Shown one piece after another: positions 5,840-13,537 of a DNA stretch of 36,689 nt. The translations under genes and the position numbers were made by a program. Each line of letters opens with the position of its first letter. Position 1 is the stretch's first letter. Under the pieces are notes generated by a model. It did no database searches. It was not told where the DNA came from and saw only the letters and a list, made by a program, of their open reading frames with translations. Origin of the DNA: a virus; IMG/VR virus record IMGVR_UViG_3300009684_000078, positions 1 through 36,689 of that record. One strand, written 5' to 3'.

Positions 5840-6903
5840 AGTGCCAGCCCCCAGTCAGCGTTTTGCAGATCGCGCCATTCGTAGCTCGTGCCAATGGCCC
5901 ACGAGTCGCCCTGCTGCAGGGCGGCTTCGATGTCTCGCCGGCGAGCCCAAAAGCTGCCATCCGGCTGGTCGTCTGGCCACCGCGGACCTGACACCCATTT
6001 CACGTACCACGAATTCTGAATGAGCCCCATGTCATCCGGCGAGCCGTTGCTTTTGTGCCTCACGCCCCATACCAGCATCGCGTGAGACCAAGACGAGCCC
6101 CTTGAAAGAGCGCCGTCAGTGTCACGCACGCGAGGCGTGGGGCCGTAGCCGACCTGCGAGCAGATGGCCACGGGCGTGCCGCGCTCAATCGCCGCACAGA
6201 GCTCCTGCCAAGTCTGGACCTGCACGCACTTTGCTCGACGCTGGGCAGCCTCGCGGCCGAGCTCGAGCGGCACGCCGTCGCGACCCCACTTCTGCGATAG
6301 CGGAATTGAGTACGTGCTCAGATCGACCGCGCCGTACTGTTTGCGATACAGCACACCGCCAACAGTCTTGTCTTGGCAGTTGCCGGTGAGCCAGCGGGCC
6401 GCGGCGCCACCGTAGCTGCCATCTCCTCCGAGATTTCGCTCTAGGGGCGGGAGTCTCGCGCTGGTGCGGCTTCCGCCGTAAACTGGTTCAGTGGCACATT
6501 CCAGCGGCGCCTGCTTCGTCTTACCGGCCACGTGGTCGACACACTCCGCGGCATATTCGCCCAGGGCAAACGCGAAGCTGACGCAGCTTCCATGATTGCC
6601 CTGGTTCCAGCACTGCCACGGTTTTCCGTAGCGTCTCTGGTGCGATACGTTCACGGCACGGTAGAGGAACGTGTCTCGGCCTGTGGCGTTCCGCATCGCG
6701 TCCGCACCGGCCTGTGCGAACGTCGGCTCGTGTAGCTCGCGAAGAAACTGGCGAACTCCTTCCGGGTTGGGAGTGTAACCAAACGACGCATCGACGCGCC
6801 GCAGCAGCCGATGAGCGTAGTGGTCGACAACAGCGCCGATGAGAGCGGCAACGATTACGAACGCGATCGCAGACCAGGTCCAGGCTCGGATGATGCGAGT
6901 CAT
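5836..6903 (-). CDS. Membrane-anchored papain-like (C1) cysteine peptidase
   Basis: 355 residues. A signal anchor occupies residues 8-27 (WTWSAIAFVIVAALIGAVV). The catalytic domain begins near residue 80. CWNQGNHGSCVSFAFALG has the oxyanion Gln (Q101) and nucleophile C107 in the papain pattern QGxxGSCxxF. H274 in SSWSHAMLVWG and N297 in LIQNSWYVKW complete the triad. All expected catalytic residues are present, so it should be an active peptidase. The ATG overlaps the upstream stop as ATGA. Neighbours are small membrane proteins and a holin candidate, and no classical muramidase, amidase or transglycosylase gene is seen in this window, so it is a candidate lysis enzyme or tail/cell-envelope protease. 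That role is inferred; the fold call is strong. Confidence 0.88.
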   Translation of the reverse strand: MTRIIRAWTWSAIAFVIVAALIGAVVDHYAHRLLRRVDASFGYTPNPEGVRQFLRELHEPTFAQAGADAMRNATGRDTFLYRAVNVSHQRRYGKPWQCWNQGNHGSCVSFAFALGEYAAECVDHVAGKTKQAPLECATEPVYGGSRTSARLPPLERNLGGDGSYGGAAARWLTGNCQDKTVGGVLYRKQYGAVDLSTYSIPLSQKWGRDGVPLELGREAAQRRAKCVQVQTWQELCAAIERGTPVAICSQVGYGPTPRVRDTDGALSRGSSWSHAMLVWGVRHKSNGSPDDMGLIQNSWYVKWVSGPRWPDDQPDGSFWARRRDIEAALQQGDSWAIGTSYEWRDLQNADWGLAL

Positions 6904-7145
6904 TCAGCCTCCTCGCCGATGCGGCGAAGACGCGGCAGCACGCGTGGCAGCACCGGCCCGGGGCCGTCTTCTGGCTTGATCTCAATAGCCCTAATCTCAT
7001 CGCGGATCGCCACAAGCTCGGCGTGAATCATGCCGAGCCAGATCGGGCAGGCAACGGCCGACACGCCGATGAACAGCACCGCGATCAGGTGCAACACGTA
7101 GAGACCGTTATCGATGATTTCCCAGACGACGTCGGTAATTCTCAT
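6900..7145 (-). CDS. Small membrane protein
   Basis: 81 residues. The start ATG at 7145 overlaps the upstream stop as ATGA. One or two transmembrane segments are seen (GLYVLHLIAVLFIGVSAVACPIW, about 14-36), followed by a helical charged region (HAELVAIRDEIRAIEIK) and an Arg-rich tail. Resembles phage accessory or antiholin-like membrane proteins in layout only. No family recognised. Confidence 0.65.
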   Translation of the reverse strand: MRITDVVWEIIDNGLYVLHLIAVLFIGVSAVACPIWLGMIHAELVAIRDEIRAIEIKPEDGPGPVLPRVLPRLRRIGEEAE

Positions 7146-7594
7146 CGGACGCTTTCCTCCGCTGCGGTTGCCAGTGCCCGGTAAGCCTCCACCCAACGAC
7201 CTCGAGCAGCGGCGTCGAGCGGCCCGCCAGACGTGCCGGCCACCTCGTCGAGGTATCTTCCGGCGGCCGCCACAGCGTGCGGTTGCTCTTGCGTCAGCCG
7301 TCGCGGCAGGAACCGGCCCTCGGCCGCGGCCACCTTCACGTCCTCGATCTGCACCCCCGTGGTGATCCGCGGCTGCGGCCGGCTGCCGTCGGCCTCTAGG
7401 GCGTCGGCAATGCCGTGACAGAGCCCGGCAAACGCGGCAGCGTCCTCGGCGGCCGCTGGCCCAATCCACTTGCCGCGGAGCGAGAACTCGCCCCCGGGGG
7501 GTGGTGTTGAGTTTCGCGGGCCGTACTCAACGTAGGCCGCGAGTAGCGCACCAGCCAGCAGAGCGGCAGCCACGATCAGTTTTTCACGCGTCAT
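7142..7594 (-). CDS. Membrane-anchored hypothetical protein
   Basis: 150 residues. The start MTREKLIVAAALLAG at 7594 is chosen because it overlaps the upstream stop as ATGA. One N-terminal transmembrane helix (about 5-22) precedes a soluble, Ala-rich part with FAGLCHGIADALEADG and ends YRALATAAEESVR. It shares the layout of an anchored periplasmic domain with its neighbours 5335-5616 and 7591-7869. No catalytic motif seen. Confidence 0.65.
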   Translation of the reverse strand: MTREKLIVAAALLAGALLAAYVEYGPRNSTPPPGGEFSLRGKWIGPAAAEDAAAFAGLCHGIADALEADGSRPQPRITTGVQIEDVKVAAAEGRFLPRRLTQEQPHAVAAAGRYLDEVAGTSGGPLDAAARGRWVEAYRALATAAEESVR

Positions 7595-7869
7595 TTCTTG
7601 CTTCCGTGGAGCAGGTCCAACCAAAGAATGTCGACGGCTTTGGCAGAGTCCTCGTCGAGGGCCTCGGTAGCCGCCAGCCGGTCGCGGACCTCGAGCAGGG
7701 AGTCAATCGCGTCGCGGGCATCCGGGGCCTGCGGAGGCTTCGGAGTTGCCGGCGGCGGCACGCGAAACAGATCCTCGGCCGGAGGAAATTTGGGCAGAGC
7801 ATTGGTAACGCCGCCGCGCGGCCAGAACAGGAACGCCACAGCCGCGGCAACGAGCAACAGAGTGATCAT
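7591..7869 (-). CDS. Small N-terminally anchored membrane protein
   Basis: 92 residues. MITLLLVAAAVAFLFWP forms an N-terminal transmembrane helix, followed by a Pro-rich linker (PPATPKPPQAP) and a helical acidic C-terminus (AIDSLLEVRDRLAATEALD). ATGA overlaps with the genes on both sides. A helix plus proline-rich periplasmic tail resembles i-spanins, so a lysis role is possible but not shown. Confidence 0.65.
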   Translation of the reverse strand: MITLLLVAAAVAFLFWPRGGVTNALPKFPPAEDLFRVPPPATPKPPQAPDARDAIDSLLEVRDRLAATEALDEDSAKAVDILWLDLLHGSKK

Positions 7870-8222
7870 GCAGACCTCGTGATTGGGAGCATCGACTCAA
7901 TACCGCCAGATGCGATCGCGAGCACAAGCGTGCGAGTGGCCGGACGGATCATGGACCAAAATGGGTACAGCGTGATCGGCACGCACCGGTCGGCAACCGA
8001 GTCAAACAGCGACGCCACCGCGGTTAGCACCAGAGCCTTTTTCTCTGGACCAGTCAGCCCTGAGATAGCGTCGAGTGCCGTCACGGCCTGGTGCAGCAGC
8101 TGCACAAGCAGCTCTCCGAATTTCTGCCACGTCATTCCGACCGCAGCCTGCGTCCGTGCGGCCGCCAAAAACGCGCCGATCTGCGTCACGATCGCGTGCA
8201 GGTTTTCGCCGACTGCAACCAT
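7866..8222 (-). CDS. Hydrophobic small phage protein
   Basis: 118 residues. The ATG overlaps the stop of the upstream gene as TAATG. The central and C-terminal parts are helical and hydrophobic (KKALVLTAVASLFDSVADRCV, and RTLVLAIASGGIESMLPI), which could associate with the membrane. A conserved-looking sequence style suggests a real family in planctomycete phages, but I cannot name a function. It begins the run of small membrane-associated proteins. Confidence 0.65.
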   Translation of the reverse strand: MVAVGENLHAIVTQIGAFLAAARTQAAVGMTWQKFGELLVQLLHQAVTALDAISGLTGPEKKALVLTAVASLFDSVADRCVPITLYPFWSMIRPATRTLVLAIASGGIESMLPITRSA

Positions 8223-8728
8223 TAGGAGTTGTCCGAGAAGGTGCCAACGCCAGCCAGGGCGATATCAAACGTGACGCTGCCGGATGATGGATTTGCGATG
8301 TAGATCGTCTTGTTGCCGGCGGTAACGGCGATGCCGTCTTGGTAGTCGGTCCAGCGGTAGCTGCCGCCACGGTTAATGCGCGCCGCGTAGCCGGTCGTGT
8401 CGTTTGCGGAGATGACGCCGTAGAGCACGTACCGCCCGGCGGTTGTCTCGTTGTTGACAACGATCACGTCTTTGAGAGTGGCCACGCTAATCTTTCCAAC
8501 GTAGCCAAACGCAGACGCGGCTAGATTCGTCAGGTCGAATGAGTAAGCCTGGCCGGCGGCCAGCGTGACCTCGGTGGCCCAAGCCACATTCGCCTGGCCC
8601 GCCGCCGTTCCGTTGGACACCGTCTGGGAGGATCGCACCTCCACCTCACCTGTCACGCTGCCGACCAGCTGCGTATCGGCAAGCGAGAACGTGAGCCGGT
8701 TGTACGAACCAAGTGTGAGCGTGGGCAT
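8222..8728 (-). CDS. Beta-rich probable structural protein
   Basis: 168 residues, starting MPTLTLGSYNRLTFSL, with GAGG about six to eight bases upstream. The sequence is rich in Thr, Ser, Val and Gly with alternating hydrophobic residues, typical of beta-sandwich virion proteins, and lacks a signal peptide. The ending GSVTFDIALAGVGTF also looks like a beta-strand pair. It lies in the late operon after tail-tip genes, so a minor virion or receptor-binding role is plausible. No family recognised. Confidence 0.65.
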   Translation of the reverse strand: MPTLTLGSYNRLTFSLADTQLVGSVTGEVEVRSSQTVSNGTAAGQANVAWATEVTLAAGQAYSFDLTNLAASAFGYVGKISVATLKDVIVVNNETTAGRYVLYGVISANDTTGYAARINRGGSYRWTDYQDGIAVTAGNKTIYIANPSSGSVTFDIALAGVGTFSDNS

Positions 8729-8731
8729 CGG

Positions 8732-8953
8732 CTACCTCGGAGGCTTGGAGTGGTCCACGTTGAACCCGATCCGGCACGCCCAACACCGGCAAGTGGTTTC
8801 GGCGGTCGCTGGCCGAGAGGTGATCACGCCGATCCCGGCCCTGCGGAGCGGCTGGTAGTGGACGTGTTCACCGCTTGGCGGCGCCAGCGGTTCGCGGCCG
8901 TTTGGTCCGTGGCGAAACAGCGTGTCGGCTAGTCGAGTGTGTTGGGCCTTCAC
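8732..8953 (-). CDS. Small hypothetical protein with paired Cys
   Basis: 73 residues from a GTG with a clear AGGAG site about seven bases upstream; it fills the space between two well-supported genes with only three bases to the next start. It contains CRCWACRIGF near the C-terminus, a possible metal-binding CxCxxC cluster. The strong ribosome-binding site and tight fit are the main evidence; composition alone is not convincing. Confidence 0.55.
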   Translation of the reverse strand: MKAQHTRLADTLFRHGPNGREPLAPPSGEHVHYQPLRRAGIGVITSRPATAETTCRCWACRIGFNVDHSKPPR

Positions 8954-8983
8954 ATGCTGCTCCTACCGTCATTGTACCTTTGT

Positions 8984-9814
8984 TCAGGTGGGCGGCTTGC
9001 AGCCGGGGGCGCGTAGATTGCCGTCATTCAGATGGGGCCATAGCTCGTGCGAGTGGATCGCCGCAAGCAGATTCCAGCCGGCATGCCCCAGGTGCGGCTC
9101 GCTGCGGTCGCCGGCGAGAAATTGGTAGATGTGGGCGATCGCGTGGTTGAGCAGATCGTGCACTGGCATCCCTTTCTCCCAGTTGAAATCACTGTACTTC
9201 TCAGCCCCCTCCGCACACGCTCGAGCTACCTCGCGGAGGCCGATCGGTGACACAAGGTCGTACCGAAACTCTTCGAACGTGCCGGACCGCACGGCACCCG
9301 TGCCGAACTTCGCAGTCGTCCCGGCCTGCGGCATCACGACAGGAACGGCCGAAACGTCTCCCGGCTCGCCGCCAACAACTCGCCGTTCCAGCGGATCGGC
9401 TGCGTAGGGGTCGCGCAGCCGCTCGTGGAGCTCTCGCTGCCGTTCTTTGATTCCCGCCCACGCGGCATCTAGCTGCTCAGGAGCCATCGATGCCACTGGT
9501 ATCGGATCCTCAAATGTGGCCTCCGGCACCGGCACGGCCGGCGTCAGCGTGTAGTCGGCGTATCCCTCCGGAAGATTGAGGGCGGGGGGGGCGTGGCATT
9601 TTCCGCCGTCGCAGCATCCGCCGCGTGATTCGATGGCTGCCCGCATGGCCGCGTTGTCCTGCTCTAGTTCCGCGATCGTTCCCATAAGTTCCTTCCTCTC
9701 AATGATCATTCGTGCTGAGTCGGCGGCCAGCGATCCCTCGGAGCCCGTCCATTGACCTTGATACCGATAGGCCCGCTGACGGGCCTCTGCGATGTATTCG
9801 TCTGTGAGTCTCAC
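8984..9814 (-). CDS. dATP/dGTP diphosphohydrolase-like domain protein (DUF5664 type)
   Basis: 276 residues from a GTG that overlaps the upstream stop as GTGA. The N-terminal third is helical with ELMGTIAELEQDNAAMRAA, then a Cys cluster (GGCCDGGKCHAPP) and a linker. The C-terminal 80 residues match the dATP/dGTP diphosphohydrolase N-terminal family (PF18909): SPIGLREVARACAEGAEKYSD, NWEKGMPVHDLLNHAIAHI, GDRSEPHLGHAGWNLLAAIH. The clustered Glu, His and Asp of this all-alpha MazG-like fold are present. Relatives cleave dATP or dGTP and shape phage nucleotide pools, including in phages with modified adenine. Here the substrate is unknown and no PurZ-like gene lies in the window. The N-terminal extension is unusual. 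Confidence 0.75.
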   Translation of the reverse strand: MRLTDEYIAEARQRAYRYQGQWTGSEGSLAADSARMIIERKELMGTIAELEQDNAAMRAAIESRGGCCDGGKCHAPPALNLPEGYADYTLTPAVPVPEATFEDPIPVASMAPEQLDAAWAGIKERQRELHERLRDPYAADPLERRVVGGEPGDVSAVPVVMPQAGTTAKFGTGAVRSGTFEEFRYDLVSPIGLREVARACAEGAEKYSDFNWEKGMPVHDLLNHAIAHIYQFLAGDRSEPHLGHAGWNLLAAIHSHELWPHLNDGNLRAPGCKPPT

Positions 9815-10818
9815 GAGGTGCGTACCACGCCGTCTTTCGTGATCCGCATATTTGCCACGTCAAACGACCCGTCGGCGTGCACGTCGACCGTGGCGAAGCC
9901 GTGGTTGTATTTGTTGATCCTCGCGTACTCCGGCCGCAGATCCGCAAGGCACCCAGTCGACCAGCAAAACACTTCGTTTCCCCACATGTCTGGCTCGCAG
10001 TGGCCCGAAGTGCGGTGGCCGTGGCCCTCGAGCACGGTGTGGTGCAGCCGGAGGAACGCACCGCGGGCCTGGTTCACAGGGGCCGACATTCCCTTGCCCT
10101 TTTCGTGACCGTGCAAGACCGGCAACTTCCCAAGCATCACCGGCAGCTGGTCGCCCACCATGCGAATGTCATAGAGGTTGCAATGCAGCCACACGTCGAG
10201 GCTCATCTCCGGCTGCAGAGATAGCTCGGCGGCATGCTGCCATAGCCAGTGCTGATAACGCTCCTCGTGGTTGCCGAGCTTGTAGACGATCTTGGCGTCG
10301 GGAAACTCCTGCCGGATCCACTTGAGCAGCTGTCGCACCTGGGCGAGCTCGTCGCCAAAGTCTCGGTTGGCTGGATTCTTCACGTACCTGCTGATTGAGT
10401 AGAAGTCTGCGATGTCGCCGTTGAGAAGCAAGCCAACGATCTGCTGCTTTTTTAGGTGGTCGACCGCGGCCTTCAGGGCGACTTCGGAGTGGTAAGGCAC
10501 ATGGACGTCGGAGAGCACACCCCACAGTCCCGGGAGTTGCGGGTCGAACGGCTCCCATGCGGGGGCCTTGCTGCTCGGCATCGCCACACCCTCGCCGGGT
10601 TGGCGTGCTGGCCGCTCAAAACCTGTGGTCGGACGTTTCCTGTTTTTATTTCCGGACTGACCAAGCTGTTGTCTAATCCTGCTTCTGGCTGCATCGAGCG
10701 TGATAGCACCATTGGCACGCTCCACCAGCCGACGCGCGAGCGATCGCGCCGGATGGTTTGGATACTGTGCGATTATTTCGCGAGCGATCCGCGTAATGTC
10801 GTCGTGCTGTTGCGGCAT
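9811..10818 (-). CDS. Calcineurin-like metallophosphoesterase with N-terminal helical domain
   Basis: 335 residues; GGAGG five bases before the ATG. Residues 1-60 are helical and basic (DDITRIAREIIAQYP, SRIRQQLG), reminiscent of a DNA-binding helix-turn-helix. From residue 100 the metallophosphoesterase motifs appear in order: DVH (104-106), NGD (133-135), GNHE (182-185), HGHEKG (236-241) and GHGH (265-268). These bind two metals and hydrolyse phosphodiesters or monoesters. Phage members are found near replication or late genes; their substrates are mostly unknown. A fused N-terminal DNA-binding domain would point to a nucleic-acid substrate, which is inference. It sits in the late operon after the tail-tip genes. 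Confidence 0.88.
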   Translation of the reverse strand: MPQQHDDITRIAREIIAQYPNHPARSLARRLVERANGAITLDAARSRIRQQLGQSGNKNRKRPTTGFERPARQPGEGVAMPSSKAPAWEPFDPQLPGLWGVLSDVHVPYHSEVALKAAVDHLKKQQIVGLLLNGDIADFYSISRYVKNPANRDFGDELAQVRQLLKWIRQEFPDAKIVYKLGNHEERYQHWLWQHAAELSLQPEMSLDVWLHCNLYDIRMVGDQLPVMLGKLPVLHGHEKGKGMSAPVNQARGAFLRLHHTVLEGHGHRTSGHCEPDMWGNEVFCWSTGCLADLRPEYARINKYNHGFATVDVHADGSFDVANMRITKDGVVRTS

Positions 10819-10891
10819 TAATCCTCCGTGAGAGGGGCTTTTTCAAGAGTGCCAGATCGGTAACCGCGTGCAATAGCAGCGAGCAGGCGCG

Positions 10892-11284
10892 TCAAGCGTT
10901 CCGCCGTGCGTTGCGTATCGCCCGCCGCACCAGCAGCCGCCCGGCGAGGTCAATGAACGGCAGGCCGCGAGCCTCGGCCTGTTCGCGGAGCCACCCCACG
11001 ATCGTGTCGAGGTTGGCCTCGCACCACTTGACGCCCTGGCGGTCCATCTCGGCGGCGCGAGCGTTGCAGGAACAGTCCGGCGTGGCGATGATGCCGACGC
11101 GCGCGAGCAGTTTTTTTAGCTCGGTGCCGGGGCCGCTGGCGGGCGGGGCGACAGACTGCGTGGTTGCGGCCGCAGCAGCGGGGCACGCTCGCGGCGATCC
11201 GCAAAACAAATCCAACACCCCGCATTTACGGCATTTGCCCAATGCAGAGTCACACTCGCAGAACGATGTGTCATTGGAATCCAT
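10892..11284 (-). CDS. Hypothetical protein with N-terminal Cys cluster
   Basis: 130 residues. The ATG lies inside the upstream gene's last codons (14-base overlap). N-terminus: FCECDSALGKCRKCGVLDLFC, a likely zinc-binding knuckle. C-terminal part: GPGTELKKLLARVGI, CSCNARAAEMDRQGVKWCE, and TIVGWLREQAEARGLPF, ending in a basic helix (LVRRAIRNARRNA). The sequence looks like a conserved small family in phages of this type, but I cannot give a function. The 73 bases after it (10819-10891) contain no gene. Confidence 0.7.
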   Translation of the reverse strand: MDSNDTSFCECDSALGKCRKCGVLDLFCGSPRACPAAAAATTQSVAPPASGPGTELKKLLARVGIIATPDCSCNARAAEMDRQGVKWCEANLDTIVGWLREQAEARGLPFIDLAGRLLVRRAIRNARRNA

Positions 11285-12053
11285 TTATTGTCACCTGACT
11301 TGTACTGCTGCACGACCAACCCGGCAGGTTATCGCAAATATTCTGCCCGCCCGATGAGTTTGATTGGCTTGAGCCAATGAATCGAGAGAAACACATCCCC
11401 GTACCAAGTCCTGTGTCACGGGTAAGCACATTCAAGAAGGTCTCATTTAGTCCCGCGCCCATGACGATCTTGTCCAACGGCGCCCCAAATCCGGTGTTGC
11501 ACACATTTATGAATCCCAAGACACTGCCAACTTCAGCCGTGCCCTCCACAGACAAACTAAAAAACGCTTGCAGCCAATAATCTGCGGTTTTTAATTCATA
11601 CCACGGGCACCCAGTGTATGGGCTAGAGTTTTGTTGCGTCAGTGTGGCCGTAATCGTTCCCGAGCGAGTACAACTCGACACAGACTCCGGCGTGGTACTT
11701 CCGTAGGGAGTGCGTGTACTGGAAAACGACCAGTTAACCGTGACGTTTACAAACTGTGGAATAGTGCCGCCATTCACGGTGCAGTAGCAATAGCACCGAC
11801 TAACTCCGGAGCCTGTTTTAGGATATCCGTTTGCGGTGCAAAACTGGCAGGTGTCGCTTGCACACGTTGTGCCAATTCCGACGAACTTCTGCGTTGCGCT
11901 CACGCACTGACAGGCTGGCTTGACCGTGCACGCCGTGCCCTCGCAGCACGCGCCCTCTTTGCACGCTTGGTTGCAATCGGCCTGGGTGGTGTAGGACGTG
12001 CGACCTGTGGTCACAAAGCCGCTAGGCAGATTAGTAGATTGATAACAGGCCAT
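11271..12053 (-). CDS. Cys-rich putative tail-tip/adhesion protein
   Basis: 260 residues. The N-terminal 90 residues hold many Cys in a pattern such as CKEGACCEGTACTVKPACQC and CASDTCQFC, with further CYCYC. This GACC-type repeat occurs in exported proteins I associate with planctomycetes. The rest is Ser/Thr/Asn-rich and beta-like (VNVTVNWSFSS, SSCTRSGTITATLTQ). No signal peptide, so export would be as part of the virion. It follows another Cys-rich protein by four bases. A role at the tail tip or in host binding is inferred from position after the tape measure gene. Confidence 0.65.
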   Translation of the reverse strand: MACYQSTNLPSGFVTTGRTSYTTQADCNQACKEGACCEGTACTVKPACQCVSATQKFVGIGTTCASDTCQFCTANGYPKTGSGVSRCYCYCTVNGGTIPQFVNVTVNWSFSSTRTPYGSTTPESVSSCTRSGTITATLTQQNSSPYTGCPWYELKTADYWLQAFFSLSVEGTAEVGSVLGFINVCNTGFGAPLDKIVMGAGLNETFLNVLTRDTGLGTGMCFSRFIGSSQSNSSGGQNICDNLPGWSCSSTSQVTINGFQ

Positions 12054-12057
12054 GTGA

Positions 12058-12879
12058 CTAGTATGTAAATGAGATGCCGCTGATAACCCATTGTGAAATG
12101 TCTAAATTGCAGAATAACGGCTGGGGACGAAACTGATCGGCGACACCGAGAGAGAAGCTGTTTGAGCTAGCGACTGATTGCGATGGCAAAGATATTCCGT
12201 CAATCGAGTTGCCGCTGCATGTAGCCGACAGGTTCCAGACGAGCGCAGACGAGATGCCATCGAACCCGTCGGGGTTAAACTCGGAAGGTGAGCCGCGACC
12301 CAGACACTTGCGTCGAGACCACGACTCGACTCCGACCGAGGCAACGCTCCATGCGACCAAACCTGTGCTGGCTATGTGCGAGCAGGCAATCGTTGCCCCG
12401 GCAGAGGACGGAGCGTCATACATTGTTGCTGCGCCGTTCCAGCCATAGCTCGTGTATGTCGCACCGCTGCCATCTCGGGTCAGCGTGATGGTGCTGGGCC
12501 AGATGTTCGTTCCAAAAACGTCAAGCGGTGTCCACCCGGAAGAATTGTCGTAGGTCATGTCAACGGTCGTGCCAGACGGATACGCGCCGCACCCATGCCC
12601 ATACGCTCGCGGTTTTACGCCAGAGAATGACAGCAAGATAGTTTTGGGCATTGCCGAGTTAAGAAATTGCGACGTAACGCTTGAGCAGCAGCCGCTGCCA
12701 GAGCCGTGGAACGTGCCGCCTGCCGCCGCGCACTCGCTTTCACACTTGCTTGTGCATACTCCATTAACGACGCACGCGCCATAGATTGTGTCGCAATACC
12801 ACCCACCGCAGCACCCGCAGTTCTCTGCGAGCTTGCCGCCCGTGACGATGATCGCGTTGTTTTTGGTGGCGAGTGGCAT
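12058..12879 (-). CDS. Cys-rich putative tail-tip/adhesion protein
   Basis: 273 residues from the ATG at 12879 (TAATG overlap with the upstream stop). Residues 1-65 are Cys-rich: NCGCCGGWYCD, ACVVNGVCTSKCESEC, GSGCCSS. The following about 200 residues look like a beta-sandwich with a few Cys (KTILLSFSGVKP, STITLTRDGSG). It resembles the next gene in plan, one Cys-rich head and a beta-rich body, and the two may be related by duplication, though identity is low. Probably a virion protein at the tail tip that engages the host envelope; inferred from position. Confidence 0.65.
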   Translation of the reverse strand: MPLATKNNAIIVTGGKLAENCGCCGGWYCDTIYGACVVNGVCTSKCESECAAAGGTFHGSGSGCCSSVTSQFLNSAMPKTILLSFSGVKPRAYGHGCGAYPSGTTVDMTYDNSSGWTPLDVFGTNIWPSTITLTRDGSGATYTSYGWNGAATMYDAPSSAGATIACSHIASTGLVAWSVASVGVESWSRRKCLGRGSPSEFNPDGFDGISSALVWNLSATCSGNSIDGISLPSQSVASSNSFSLGVADQFRPQPLFCNLDISQWVISGISFTY

Positions 12880-13532
12880 TAGCACCCCGTCGTGCCGATG
12901 ACAGAGCCGGAAATTCCCGTCGGGCCGTATACCCACGCACGTTTTTTCTCGACGCTAATACCGCCGGTCGCGAGCGTCACGTTGGTCACCACGTCGATCT
13001 GAGTTCCGCGGCCGTTGCCAAGCCGCACAAGAGCCCACTGTGCAGATCCAGTGCCCTGCTTCCACAGAATCACTCCCTCGCCGTTGTCGGTGCTCTTAAG
13101 CTCGGAGCTCGAGCTCTTGCACCTCACGAACGTGTGGGCGGAATCGGCAACCTCAACTTTGACCTGAACGCATCCACCTACCGCCACTCGTCCGACCTGG
13201 CCGGCGGCTATCGGCTCCACAGCAACGCACCAGGACGTCGTCGTGTCGCTTGGCGTTCCGCCGGCGACGACGGGCAGCTGCTCAAACTGGCTCGCTGCGT
13301 TGGCGCCACTTGAGGGCGAAATATCCATCCCAGTGATTGCGAGCACGCCCCACCGCGGAACCGTAGAGCCCGTGTTGTTCTTTGCCATGACCCACGTGTA
13401 CGGAGTCTGCGGCTCTCCGGCGGTCTGCGCGTTGAACCCGGCATTCGGGGTCAACAGCCGATTGAGTCCGTTGATCTGGCTAGCCGCCAGACGGATCGGA
13501 TCGCCCGGGTTGACGTTCTGGCGTGGGTCCAT
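12879..13532 (-). CDS. Tail-tip associated phage protein
   Basis: 217 residues. The start MDPRQNVNPGDPIRLAASQ at 13532 is chosen because it follows the previous stop by five bases; the longer open frame overlaps that gene deeply. The protein continues AQTAGEPQTPYTWVMAKN, then a beta-rich domain (GVLAITGMDI, GRVAVGGCVQVKVEV). I have the impression of a family common in planctomycete-type phages next to the tape measure region, but the function is not known. Probably a baseplate or tail-fibre attachment protein. Confidence 0.7.
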   Translation of the reverse strand: MDPRQNVNPGDPIRLAASQINGLNRLLTPNAGFNAQTAGEPQTPYTWVMAKNNTGSTVPRWGVLAITGMDISPSSGANAASQFEQLPVVAGGTPSDTTTSWCVAVEPIAAGQVGRVAVGGCVQVKVEVADSAHTFVRCKSSSSELKSTDNGEGVILWKQGTGSAQWALVRLGNGRGTQIDVVTNVTLATGGISVEKKRAWVYGPTGISGSVIGTTGC

Positions 13533-13537
13533 TGTGG

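Noticed and set aside
8984-9814. Evidence for a diaminopurine (Z) genome
   Set aside because: Only a dATP/dGTP diphosphohydrolase-like domain is present. No PurZ or matching polymerase lies in the window.
10856-10862. A further copy of the operator half-site (minus-strand TACCGAT) in the late operon
   Set aside because: A single 7-base match is expected by chance a few times in this window. It has no promoter boxes around it, unlike the three early sites.
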